A stretch of 23,742 bases of DNA from assembly GCA_021770615.1 (NCBI GenBank), contig JAETQR010000048.1, forward strand, positions 1 to 23,742, in the 5' to 3' direction. Within the stretch, counting starts at the first letter, position 1; every line of letters starts with the position of its first letter. Shown piece by piece: positions 8,376-22,610 of the stretch. The translations under genes were made by a program, and so were the position numbers. This DNA comes from Lachnospiraceae bacterium (GTDB lineage: Bacteria > Bacillota_A > Clostridia > Lachnospirales > Lachnospiraceae). The notes beneath the pieces are model-generated. The model had not been told where the DNA came from. It ran no database searches and was given only the letters and a program-made list of their open reading frames with translations.

Positions 8376-10223
8376 ATGTGGCTAGATAATGCGTCAGATA
8401 TTGATATTTTATTTTATGAGCCGTATGTAAGAATAATTGCCGATATTGCAAAAAATCAACAATATAATCCATTGACAATTGGTGTGTTTGGATTATGGGG
8501 AGCAGGAAAATCAACCTTATTGAAGTTAATAGGTGAAAAACTTAAGAGTCAGGATGGAATTATTTGCGTAACTATTAATGCATGGATGTTTGAATCATAC
8601 GATGATGCTAAAACCGCAATTATGGAGGCTTTATTACAGGAACTTAAAGAGGAAGTTCCTGTAGAAGAAACTAAAAAGAAATTGGGCAAATTAATAAAAA
8701 GAGTTGACTGGTTTAAGTTAGGAACAAAAGCAATATCCACGCTTGCACCTGTAGTTGCAAGCGTGACCACAGGGAATCCATTGCCTATGTTATTAAATGT
8801 GACGGGAAGTGCTGAAGAAATTGGAAATACAGTCAAAAATGCAGCAAATTCCATACAATCATTAAAAGATGAATATTGGAAAGAGGAAGATGTATCAAAT
8901 GATGAAAGCACGATAAACAATATCAGGAAATTTAGAGAGGAATTTTCTGAGGCATTGAAAAGTGACGATATTAAAAATGTAGTTGTAATGATAGATGATT
9001 TAGATAGATGCCGTCCAGAACGGATAATTGAAATATTGGAAGTAATTAAACTATTCTTGTCCGTTGACAGGACAACATTTATCATTGCTGCAGATGAAAA
9101 TGTTATAAAGTACTCCATCCGTGAAAAGTATCCACCAATGAATGGATTTGATGTAGAATTGGACAAAGAATACATTGAAAAAATTATTCAATTGCCAATA
9201 TATATCCCGGAGTTATCTGCAAAGGATATACAAAATTATCTATTATTATTGGTTGCACAAAGCTATTTGAAACAAGAGAGTTTTAAGCATCTAATAGCTA
9301 AGATATTTGAAGAAAAAAGAACAATTTCTGGGGATGTAATTACGCTAGAAGAAATTAATAAGTCGATTGGTGAGTTAGGATTGAATTGGCAGGATGGAGG
9401 ACAAACAGCTTTTAATGAGACGGCGAAAATTATTGATGAAATAAGAGAAATTGTTGCATCTACATTGAAAGGCAATCCACGCCAGGCAAAACGCTTTTTG
9501 AACACATTTATTACCAAACGCCAGTTGGCAAAAATTTATTATGGTGATGAAATTGATATTTCCATTTTAGCCAAATTATTAGTGTTGCAAAAGTTGGATA
9601 ATGACTTGTTTATACAATTGAATGAATGGAATAAAGAATTTGATACTGAAAATAAAGAATTTAAGGAAATTCGAACAAAAGTGATGGAGGGAAATGTTGA
9701 TGCTCAGAATCCGTGGAACACATCACAAATAAAAAAGTGGCTAGAATGCAAACCTGTTGAATTAGAAAAATATCGCTTGGAAAAATATTTTTATTTGACA
9801 AGAGAAAATTTGAAAAGATCTAGTATTGACGAGTCTGGATTCAGTAAAAATACGAAAGAAATTTTGGAAAGAATTGGACGAGCTAAATCTGGTCAAATGG
9901 TGGCTATTATAAAAGATATGGAAAAGTTGAGAGCAGAAGAAATTGCGGATACATTTAAGGTTGTTGTATCAAAAATCGAAAAAGGTGAAATGAAATTTTT
10001 TGTTGTAAGAGATTTGTTTTTGAATTTTGATGCATATAAAGGAAAAATAGTGGATGCAATTGGAAAATCAACAGTTCCAATTAAAGCAGGTGATATGGCT
10101 GCATTAAGAACAATGTATAATAGTGATACGGGAAATATGAATACTGTATTAGAAACCATGGTAAAAAGAGGAACGTTAACAGACGAGCAGATTACAGAAA
10201 TAAAAGAACAGAGGAAAAGCTAA
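8376..10223 (+). CDS. qatA: QatA, KAP-family P-loop ATPase of the Qat anti-phage system
   Basis: ATPase component of the four-gene Qat defence system. ATG 8376 is chosen because AGGAGG (8364-8369) lies 6 nt upstream; an in-frame ATG at 8343 lacks a site. Of 615 residues, Walker A is GLWGAGKST (39-47, Lys45) and Walker B with the KAP signature is MIDDLDRCRPE (205-215). Between them lies a hydrophobic, Gly/Pro-containing stretch (about 117-145), the position where KAP NTPases carry membrane or insertion segments. A downstream sensor-like segment FIIAADENVI (235-244) and the conserved GNPRQAKRFLN follow. It starts 51 bp after hsdR with no terminator between, and its stop is 1 nt from qatB. Identification rests on KAP motifs plus the gene order A-B-C-D. 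Base content is low (13 G/C of 60 in line 9601-9660). Confidence 0.9.
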   Translation: MWLDNASDIDILFYEPYVRIIADIAKNQQYNPLTIGVFGLWGAGKSTLLKLIGEKLKSQDGIICVTINAWMFESYDDAKTAIMEALLQELKEEVPVEETKKKLGKLIKRVDWFKLGTKAISTLAPVVASVTTGNPLPMLLNVTGSAEEIGNTVKNAANSIQSLKDEYWKEEDVSNDESTINNIRKFREEFSEALKSDDIKNVVVMIDDLDRCRPERIIEILEVIKLFLSVDRTTFIIAADENVIKYSIREKYPPMNGFDVELDKEYIEKIIQLPIYIPELSAKDIQNYLLLLVAQSYLKQESFKHLIAKIFEEKRTISGDVITLEEINKSIGELGLNWQDGGQTAFNETAKIIDEIREIVASTLKGNPRQAKRFLNTFITKRQLAKIYYGDEIDISILAKLLVLQKLDNDLFIQLNEWNKEFDTENKEFKEIRTKVMEGNVDAQNPWNTSQIKKWLECKPVELEKYRLEKYFYLTRENLKRSSIDESGFSKNTKEILERIGRAKSGQMVAIIKDMEKLRAEEIADTFKVVVSKIEKGEMKFFVVRDLFLNFDAYKGKIVDAIGKSTVPIKAGDMAALRTMYNSDTGNMNTVLETMVKRGTLTDEQITEIKEQRKS

Positions 10224-10224
10224 T

Positions 10225-10908
10225 ATGGGTACATCAAAAGGATATATAGCACCAACAACATCGCATTGGTCAACCTCAAAAAGAGCAGTGACGGCCTTTA
10301 TAAATAATAGAGACTTTGATTCTAAAGCGAAAGCTGCTAGTAAATATGCTACAGCAATGAAAACAGATATGTCGACAGGTGGTAGTTTTCAATCGGCAGC
10401 TGCAAGAACTTTAGGCTTTGCACAAAAAGTTGCGTCTGGTGGGCTGGACAATGCTTTGCGTGAATATAATAGAGAGGATCTTATAGGGAAGCCGTCGGAA
10501 GTTGTTTGGACAGAATTACTGCATGAATTCACAAATTCTGGAGCATCTGTAGAAGATAATATGGCAGCAGACGCATTGTCACAGGCTATGGATAATTTGG
10601 AAATAGAAGATATTGCGGATATAGGGAATGTTTCAGTTGATATATTACTGAAGGAAATGTTGAAAGAATACATAAAAGAAAATTTTGATTTTAGATATGA
10701 AGAAAAAATATCCAAAGGGAAAACACCTGCACAAACATCTGCAATTTTAAATGATATGCATGAATATATAGAAAATAGTATTGACGGTGATTTGAACTTG
10801 GATAATTTGAAATCGGTTGATTTTTCTAACATGGGAACATCACAAATCGTGGAGGATGCATTAAGAGATGCCTTGTCTGTATTTGAAAGGTATTATGGGG
10901 AGGATTAA
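10225..10908 (+). CDS. qatB: QatB, substrate/partner protein of the Qat system
   Basis: 227 residues, no enzymatic motif visible. Assigned by position between a KAP ATPase and a QueC-like gene and by its N-terminus MGTSKGYIAPTTSHW, a Gly-Thr-Ser tail of the type QatB proteins carry. After removal of Met1, Gly2 would be the N-terminal residue. In related defence operons a QueC-like enzyme joins a 7-deazaguanine to an N-terminal glycine of a partner protein (recalled knowledge), so QatB is the likely substrate of QatC (inference). The body is helical and acidic: an N-terminal basic segment (to about 70), a helical core (80-170) and an acidic C-terminus ending RYYGED. It sits 1 nt from qatA and 2 nt from qatC, with GGGGAGG just before its stop serving qatC. 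Confidence 0.85.
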   Translation: MGTSKGYIAPTTSHWSTSKRAVTAFINNRDFDSKAKAASKYATAMKTDMSTGGSFQSAAARTLGFAQKVASGGLDNALREYNREDLIGKPSEVVWTELLHEFTNSGASVEDNMAADALSQAMDNLEIEDIADIGNVSVDILLKEMLKEYIKENFDFRYEEKISKGKTPAQTSAILNDMHEYIENSIDGDLNLDNLKSVDFSNMGTSQIVEDALRDALSVFERYYGED

Positions 10909-10910
10909 GG

Positions 10911-12281
10911 ATGCAGTTTTGGATTGATAAGGAACAAGAGAAAAAACCAGATGATGAATGGAAAGATGCATATGTGTTTTCAATTAATCGAAAAAAATAT
11001 AGTACAATATTTACCAATATAACGGATAGCTGGTACCGAATGGATCAATTACAGATTCCTACAATATACGAAGACTTGTTCATAATAGGTTTGAGTATTT
11101 TTGCTTTGGATAAGAGAGTATCCAGAAGAAAATTTAAAGATTGTTGGACCAGAGAGATAAGCGTATCTATTCCAGTATTGGAATATGAGAAATGGAAGCG
11201 CACGGAGTTGCAATGGGAAAATATACTGAGATTTTTGACAGGGGATCATTGGCATATTACATTTAGAAAAAGTGAGATAATATATAGTTATAGGGAACAC
11301 GCAAATAGAATTCATTTGAATGTTAAAAACTGTACTTGTGTATGTTTGTTTTCCGGAGGATTGGATTCTTTTTGTGGTGCGATTAAACTATTAGAACAAG
11401 GAGCTTCCCCTTGCTTAATCGGACATAATGAATATCCCAAACTTGCAAAAAGACAGAATCTATTTGTCAGGACTTTTCAGGGGCTTTATCCGGAACAATC
11501 TGTTAGATTTATTAGTTTTACAGCAAATTCCAGAGCTCCTATAAGTGAAAAAGAAGGAATATTGAAGGGGAGTGAAAATACTTCTCGTGGCAGATCATTA
11601 CTGTTTTTATGTGCAGCACTTAGCGTGGCTGGTATTTTAGGAGAAAATGTACCGGTTTATATTCCAGAAAATGGATTCATCGGACTCAATATTCCACTAA
11701 CGGGAGGAAGAAAAGGGACTTGCAGTACAAGAACTACGCATCCATACTTTTTAAGACAATTTAATGGTATCTTAGAACAGGTAGGAATAAAGAATACTAT
11801 TACCAATTTTTTTGCGTACAATACAAAAAGAGAGATTGTACGACAAGTTAAAGATACAGATGCATTTAAAAGCTGTTATGCAGATACGATTTCATGCTCA
11901 CATCCTTGTTTAGCAAGATATAATAAAAAGGGCTCTAAAGAATATCCTATAAACTGTGGATACTGTTATCCGTGTTTGATACGTAAAAGTTCACTTTTGG
12001 ATATAGATGAGATAAAAAAATATTCTTATCAAGGAGAAGCGTATGATTTCTTGATGGAATATGAAGAAAGTGAGAAGAGTGCAGACTTAAGAGCGGTGCT
12101 TGGAAGTGTTTATCGCTGTAAACATTCTTCGGATAAAGAATTAAAAAGATATATTAGATGTGTAGGAGAATTAACAGAAGAGGAAGTTGAAAAATTTTTA
12201 TCATTATACAAGAAGAGTATAGATGATTTGATACAGCTCTTTTCTGCTGATCATAGAATGAAGGAGTATCTGGGATTATGA
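10911..12281 (+). CDS. qatC: QatC, QueC-like PP-loop ATPase of the Qat system
   Basis: 456 residues, about twice the length of housekeeping QueC because of a roughly 140-residue N-terminal extension. The ATP-binding PP-loop is LFSGGLDSF (146-154). A conserved RGRSLLFL segment (226-233) and a C-terminal zinc site follow, with Cys329/Cys333 and a NCGYCYPC cluster (Cys349, Cys352, Cys355). QueC normally makes preQ0 from carboxy-deazaguanine; in Qat the homologue is thought to act on a protein partner, probably QatB. No queD, queE or folE-like gene is in the window, so any deazaguanine would come from cellular preQ0 metabolism. Its TGA overlaps the qatD ATG (ATGA), so the two are translationally coupled. 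Confidence 0.92.
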   Translation: MQFWIDKEQEKKPDDEWKDAYVFSINRKKYSTIFTNITDSWYRMDQLQIPTIYEDLFIIGLSIFALDKRVSRRKFKDCWTREISVSIPVLEYEKWKRTELQWENILRFLTGDHWHITFRKSEIIYSYREHANRIHLNVKNCTCVCLFSGGLDSFCGAIKLLEQGASPCLIGHNEYPKLAKRQNLFVRTFQGLYPEQSVRFISFTANSRAPISEKEGILKGSENTSRGRSLLFLCAALSVAGILGENVPVYIPENGFIGLNIPLTGGRKGTCSTRTTHPYFLRQFNGILEQVGIKNTITNFFAYNTKREIVRQVKDTDAFKSCYADTISCSHPCLARYNKKGSKEYPINCGYCYPCLIRKSSLLDIDEIKKYSYQGEAYDFLMEYEESEKSADLRAVLGSVYRCKHSSDKELKRYIRCVGELTEEEVEKFLSLYKKSIDDLIQLFSADHRMKEYLGL

Positions 12282-13006
12282 TACAACATCTTATTGATAC
12301 ACACTTTCATCTGGATCATTACAAAGAGCATCAGAAAATATATGCCGGAATAAATGAAAGAAAACAATATACATTGTGCATGACTAATTCGCCTGGAGTA
12401 TATATATCTTGTAAACGCATATATCCGGAAACAAAATATTTGAAATTTGCACTTGGATTCCATCCACAGGAGATATCATTAAACGAGACAGATTTTTATA
12501 ATTTTATGCAATTGGTCAATGAAACCAATTATGTAGGAGAAGTTGGACTTGATTTTTCAAGACAAAGTTATATTTCACGTAATAAACAATGTATGTATTT
12601 TGAGAAAATTGTAAGAGTGTGTGCAGAAAAGAATAAATTAATGTCTGTGCATCTTAGAAGAGCAGAAAAAGAAGCAATATCCATTTTGAAAGAATATCGT
12701 CCTCGTAGGTGCGTTATTCATTGGTTTAATGGGAACGGAGAGCAATTGCAACAATTACTGGATATAGGATGTTATTTTTCACTCAATTCCAACATGGTAA
12801 CAAATGAAAAGAGTAAAGAAAAATTGTATTTGATACCAAAAACAAGAATATTAATTGAAAGTGATGGACCGTTCACAAAGATTGATGGAAAAAAGTACAC
12901 ATTTAATAATTTAATAAAAATATATGAGTTAGTTGCGCAGTATTATAACGAACCAGATATTATTAAGATAGCTTATGCTAATTTTCGAGATATTCTTTCA
13001 AAATAG
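12278..13006 (+). CDS. qatD: QatD, TatD-family metal-dependent DNase of the Qat system
   Basis: 242 residues with the TatD TIM-barrel metal ligands all visible: HxH in DTHFHLD (His9, His11), Glu88 in GEVGLD, His125 in SVHLRR, His148 in VIHWFNG and Asp196 in IESDGP. The length is a little shorter than housekeeping TatD (about 260). Known TatD proteins are 3'-5' exonucleases or AP-type nucleases; in Qat it is presumed to supply the nuclease effector. The start ATG overlaps the qatC stop. It is followed by only 29 nt before the AlbA_2 gene. Confidence 0.92.
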   Translation: MIQHLIDTHFHLDHYKEHQKIYAGINERKQYTLCMTNSPGVYISCKRIYPETKYLKFALGFHPQEISLNETDFYNFMQLVNETNYVGEVGLDFSRQSYISRNKQCMYFEKIVRVCAEKNKLMSVHLRRAEKEAISILKEYRPRRCVIHWFNGNGEQLQQLLDIGCYFSLNSNMVTNEKSKEKLYLIPKTRILIESDGPFTKIDGKKYTFNNLIKIYELVAQYYNEPDIIKIAYANFRDILSK

Positions 13007-13035
13007 TATTAATTGTAAAGTTAGAAGGTGATTTT

Positions 13036-14502
13036 ATGGCAATACGATCAGTAGAATATCTGCAAAGTCTTGTTCGAGAACTTGCAAAATTGCCGGATGA
13101 GACTGAGTGGGTAGAATTCAAATGTAATAATAAGCAGCCGCAGATGATTGGTGAATATATTTCTGCTTTAAGCAATTCAGCCGCATTGTGTGAACGACCG
13201 AAAGCTTATTTAGTTTGGGGTGTGGATGATGCAATGCACAAAATTGTAGGCACCGAATTTCAGTATCGAAAAATGAAAAAAGGGAATGAAGAATTGGAAG
13301 CATGGCTTTCTAGGATGCTTTCACCAAGGATTAATTTCCGATTTTTTGAAGTTCCGATGGAGGAAGGCACAGTTGTGTTAATGGAGATTCCCTGTGCAGA
13401 AAAACAACCGGTGCAGTTCGCTGGCGGGGAATATATAAGAATTGGAACGAACAAAAAGAATTTAAAAGAGTATCCAGATAAAGAAAGAGAATTATGGCGA
13501 ACATTTGATTCCACACCATATGAACTGCGAATTGCAATGGGTAATTTGGATGAGGATGAAATGGTGTCCTTACTGGATTATTCTAAGTATTATGACAAAC
13601 TTGAAATGCCAATCCCGAGAAATCGGGATAAGGTATTAGAAGATCTGCAACATGAAAAATTTATTAAGAAAAATGATGCCGGTACATGGGATATTACGAA
13701 TATGGGTGCATTGATGATTGCAAAAGATTTGAAAAAATTTGAATCTTTGCATAGAAGAACTGTCAGAGTGATATGGTATAAAGAGAACTCCAGGCTGGAT
13801 GCTATCAGAGAAAAAGAATTCTGTGCTGGTTATGCATTTTCGCATGAAGAAATTGTGCAGTATATTATGACAATTATTCCACAGGAAGAAGTTATTGTAG
13901 AAGCTACGAGAAAATCTGTTGTCAGCTTTCCAGAAATTGCTATCCGTGAGATGCTAGCAAATGCTATGATACATCAGGATCTTCAGCAAAGGGGCACGAA
14001 TCCTATGGTGGAGGTATTTAAAAATCGAATTGAGTTTGCAAATGCAGGAGCGCCATTAGTGGCAATCGAAAGAATTGTAGACTCGGTGCCGGTATCCAGA
14101 AATGAAAATATCGCCGGTTTTATGCACAAATGTGGTATTTGCGAGGAACGCGGTAGTGGTTATGATAAGATTGTTGAAGCAACCGGTAAAAATGAGTTAC
14201 TTGCTCCGAGAATTGAAAATCAGAATAACCAATTCACAAAAGCAATATTGTTTGCAAAAGTACCATTTGAGTTAACAACAAAAGAAGATCGGATGCGAAC
14301 TTGTTATATGCAGGCGTGTCTGGCATATGTCAATTTTGAAGGTATTTCTAATTCAGATATTCGAAAAATATTTGGTTTGGGGGAAAAAGAGAAAGCTAAG
14401 GCATCAAGACTTCTTAACAGTGCTGTTGAAAGCGGATATATTAAAGTAATGGACCCGGATACGGCACCAAGATATAAGAAGTATATTCCGTATTGGGCAT
14501 AA
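13036..14502 (+). CDS. AlbA_2 (Schlafen-like) / HATPase_c_4 putative DNA-binding ATPase
   Basis: 488 residues. The N-terminal AlbA_2 domain starts with ETEWVEFKCN (22-31), the signature of these proteins, and includes YLVWGVDDA (58-66) and EYIRIGTNKK. A helical linker and a HATPase_c_4-type domain follow (REMLANAMIHQD, then EVFKNRIEFANAG and ERGSGYDKI). A C-terminal winged-helix-like region (ISNSDIRKIFGLGEKEKAKASRLL split over two helices) probably binds DNA. The start is ATG 13036 behind AGAAGGTGA. Members are often annotated as putative DNA-binding or ATP-binding proteins and frequently accompany type I restriction genes; their role there is not settled. Here it is separated from hsdR by the Qat genes. 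It could be a regulator of the island or an accessory defence factor. Confidence 0.85.
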   Translation: MAIRSVEYLQSLVRELAKLPDETEWVEFKCNNKQPQMIGEYISALSNSAALCERPKAYLVWGVDDAMHKIVGTEFQYRKMKKGNEELEAWLSRMLSPRINFRFFEVPMEEGTVVLMEIPCAEKQPVQFAGGEYIRIGTNKKNLKEYPDKERELWRTFDSTPYELRIAMGNLDEDEMVSLLDYSKYYDKLEMPIPRNRDKVLEDLQHEKFIKKNDAGTWDITNMGALMIAKDLKKFESLHRRTVRVIWYKENSRLDAIREKEFCAGYAFSHEEIVQYIMTIIPQEEVIVEATRKSVVSFPEIAIREMLANAMIHQDLQQRGTNPMVEVFKNRIEFANAGAPLVAIERIVDSVPVSRNENIAGFMHKCGICEERGSGYDKIVEATGKNELLAPRIENQNNQFTKAILFAKVPFELTTKEDRMRTCYMQACLAYVNFEGISNSDIRKIFGLGEKEKAKASRLLNSAVESGYIKVMDPDTAPRYKKYIPYWA

Positions 14503-14522
14503 TTTAAGTTTCGCTAAGTTTC
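14501..14522 (+). repeat. 22-bp direct repeat, copy 1 (overlaps the AlbA_2 gene stop)
   Basis: AATTTAAGTTTCGCTAAGTTTC, starting inside the stop codon of the AlbA_2 gene. It is internally made of two copies of AAGTTTC(G/A)CT. An identical 22-mer lies at 14640-14661, 139 bp away, with the island terminator between them. Confidence 0.75.
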
Positions 14523-14564
14523 ACTTATATAAGCATGTGAGAGAGTTTTTGTTTAAAAATATAT

Positions 14565-14614
14565 AAAAAGGCACTGAGAACCATAGGATTATTGGTTTTA
14601 CAGTGCCTTTTTTT
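14565..14614. terminator. Bidirectional intrinsic terminator ending the defence island
   Basis: GGCACTG (14570-14576) pairs with CAGTGCC (14601-14607), and an inner AACCA/TGGTT pairing (14579-14583 with 14593-14597) lengthens the stem. Seven Ts follow (14608-14614) and five As precede, so it can stop transcripts from either side. It is the first terminator seen after the island promoter. Confidence 0.88.
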
Positions 14615-14639
14615 GTGTGTAAAGAGAAAAATTACAAGA

Positions 14640-14661
14640 AATTTAAGTTTCGCTAAGTTTC
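14640..14661 (+). repeat. 22-bp direct repeat, copy 2
   Basis: Same 22-mer as 14501-14522, extended here to a perfect tandem of the 10-mer AAGTTTCGCT (14644-14663). It lies just before the base composition rises toward the GH2 gene. It may be an attachment or recombination scar or a protein-binding iteron; no integrase gene is in the window. Confidence 0.7.
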
Positions 14662-14711
14662 GCTGTGAAAGAGGTGCTTCCGGGTTCCAAAACTATATAG
14701 CGATGCCATAG

Positions 14712-21437
<6,726 letters not shown>

Positions 21438-21456
21438 AAGCAGAGCAAAAGAACAG

Positions 21457-21497
21457 ACAGGGGAGGCTGTATCCCATAGGGGATGCGGCCTCCCTGT
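21457..21497 (+). terminator. Hairpin terminator after the GH2 gene
   Basis: ACAGGGGAGGC (21457-21467) pairs with GCCTCCCTGT (21488-21497) with one bulge, and an inner ATCCC/GGGAT pairing (21471-21475 with 21480-21484) closes the loop. Only three Ts follow, so the U-tract is weak, but the stem is strong and correctly placed 20 nt after the stop. Confidence 0.7.
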
Positions 21498-21581
21498 TTG
21501 TGGTGGGAGGTGTATGCAAGGAAGCGTAAAAACGGAATATACGAAGTTATTTTAGGGGTTGACACAGAACTCAAAATGTGC

Positions 21582-21630
21582 GGCCGCTCTCGCTATGATC
21601 TATTATGGAAAGTAGCGAGAGCGGCCTTTT
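21582..21630 (+). terminator. Perfect 14-bp hairpin with T-tract at the left side of the IS
   Basis: GGCCGCTCTCGCTA (21582-21595) and TAGCGAGAGCGGCC (21613-21626) form a perfect stem with a 17-nt loop, followed by TTTT. Lying between outside DNA and the transposase ribosome site, it would stop read-through transcripts from entering the transposase gene, a known protective feature of IS4-like and other insertion sequences. Confidence 0.75.
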
Positions 21631-21671
21631 AGTCAGAGGATACTATCATTTTTAACCAAAGGAGGCACACT

Positions 21672-22610
21672 ATGACCAACCCTGAAAAAATCAAACAGAT
21701 CCTGCTATCTGAAATTGGAAAGATGAACCTGCACCGTGAGGATTTCTGTAAGCGTTCCGGGATTGATTTTACCCGTGACAGGAAAATCCCTTTCGACACG
21801 CTCCTCCATTTCCAGATTTCTATAGAAAGCGGCTCCGTCAACCATGAACTGCTCAAATATTTTGATTTCGGTGCAGGAACGCCATCGCTTTCTGCATTTT
21901 ACCAGCAACGCGTTAAACTTTCCGACGATATCTTCCAAAAACTTTTTTACAACTTCAACAACTGCTTCAACCCCAAAGCCCTGCTAAAAGGCAAGTACCA
22001 GTTCCTGGCCTGTGACGGCTCTGGCTTTATCTTTACAAGAAACAAGAAATACCTACATCCTGAATCGGCAGGCCAGTATCGGCACATCTGCCAAAAGGCA
22101 GCTTTTGACTATTTCCCGGCTGAAGGATACGGGGAATACGAAATATCCCTGTGTGTCCTCCGTTTCCCTATCGGGAAAGGCACCTATGAAAACATCATAA
22201 CAAACCTTCCCGAAAGTGAATTCCCAGCGGAAGAAATCAAGGAAATATATCATCTCAGATGGGGCATTGAAACTTCATTCTGCACACTGAAGCACACAAT
22301 AGCTGCCGTAAATTTCCACTCAAAAAGCAGGCAGATGATAACCCATGAGATATGGGCGAGGCTCATACTTTTTAATTTCTGCTCTTACATAACAGGGTAG
22401 GTCACATTTGAGAAGCAGAAACGCAAACATATCCATCAGGTTGATTTTGCGATTGCCTTCAAGGCTTGCCGTCACTTTTTGCGGCTGCATTCTGGGGAAG
22501 AACCGCCTGATGTGGAAGGCCTGATCAGAAAGCATACGCTTCCTGTCAGGCCTGAGAGAAACTTTGCCTGTCAGCAAAGATTCCAGGTACCAGTCAGCTT
22601 TACATACTGA
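21672..22610 (+). pseudogene. IS4-family transposase, internally deleted and with an in-frame stop
   Basis: The start is ATG 21672 behind AAAGGAGG (21658-21665). The first 120 residues match the usual N-terminus (IGKMNLHREDFCKRSG, then FLACDGSG with the first catalytic Asp). Immediately after FIFTRN the frame jumps to KKYLHPESAGQY, a segment that in intact relatives lies some 150 or more residues further on. The region with the second catalytic Asp is therefore missing while the frame is kept. The DDE signature YHLRWGIETSFCTLK (Y-R-E-K spacing) is intact. A TAG at 22398-22400 then interrupts the frame, which reopens as VTFEKQKRKHIHQVDFAI and runs to TGA 22608-22610. Total about 312 codons against roughly 430-480 for the family. 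It cannot transpose by itself. Confidence 0.88.

Noticed and set aside
8549..9175. 208-residue open frame on the minus strand inside qatA
   Set aside because: Ser/Ile/Phe-rich translation, no ribosome site, fully inside a gene with clear KAP motifs; a shadow of qatA.
10911..13006. Housekeeping queC and tatD genes
   Set aside because: The QueC-like protein has a long N-terminal extension, no queuosine genes are adjacent, and the order KAP ATPase-QatB-QueC-TatD is the Qat signature.
14501..14663. CRISPR-like repeat array
   Set aside because: Only two long copies, 139 bp apart, with a terminator between them; internal units are 10-bp tandems without spacers, and no cas gene is present.
21559..21564. 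TTGACA as -35 box of a transposase promoter
   Set aside because: No -10 hexamer at 16-19 bp; the GC-rich hairpin occupies that position. More likely part of the IS end.
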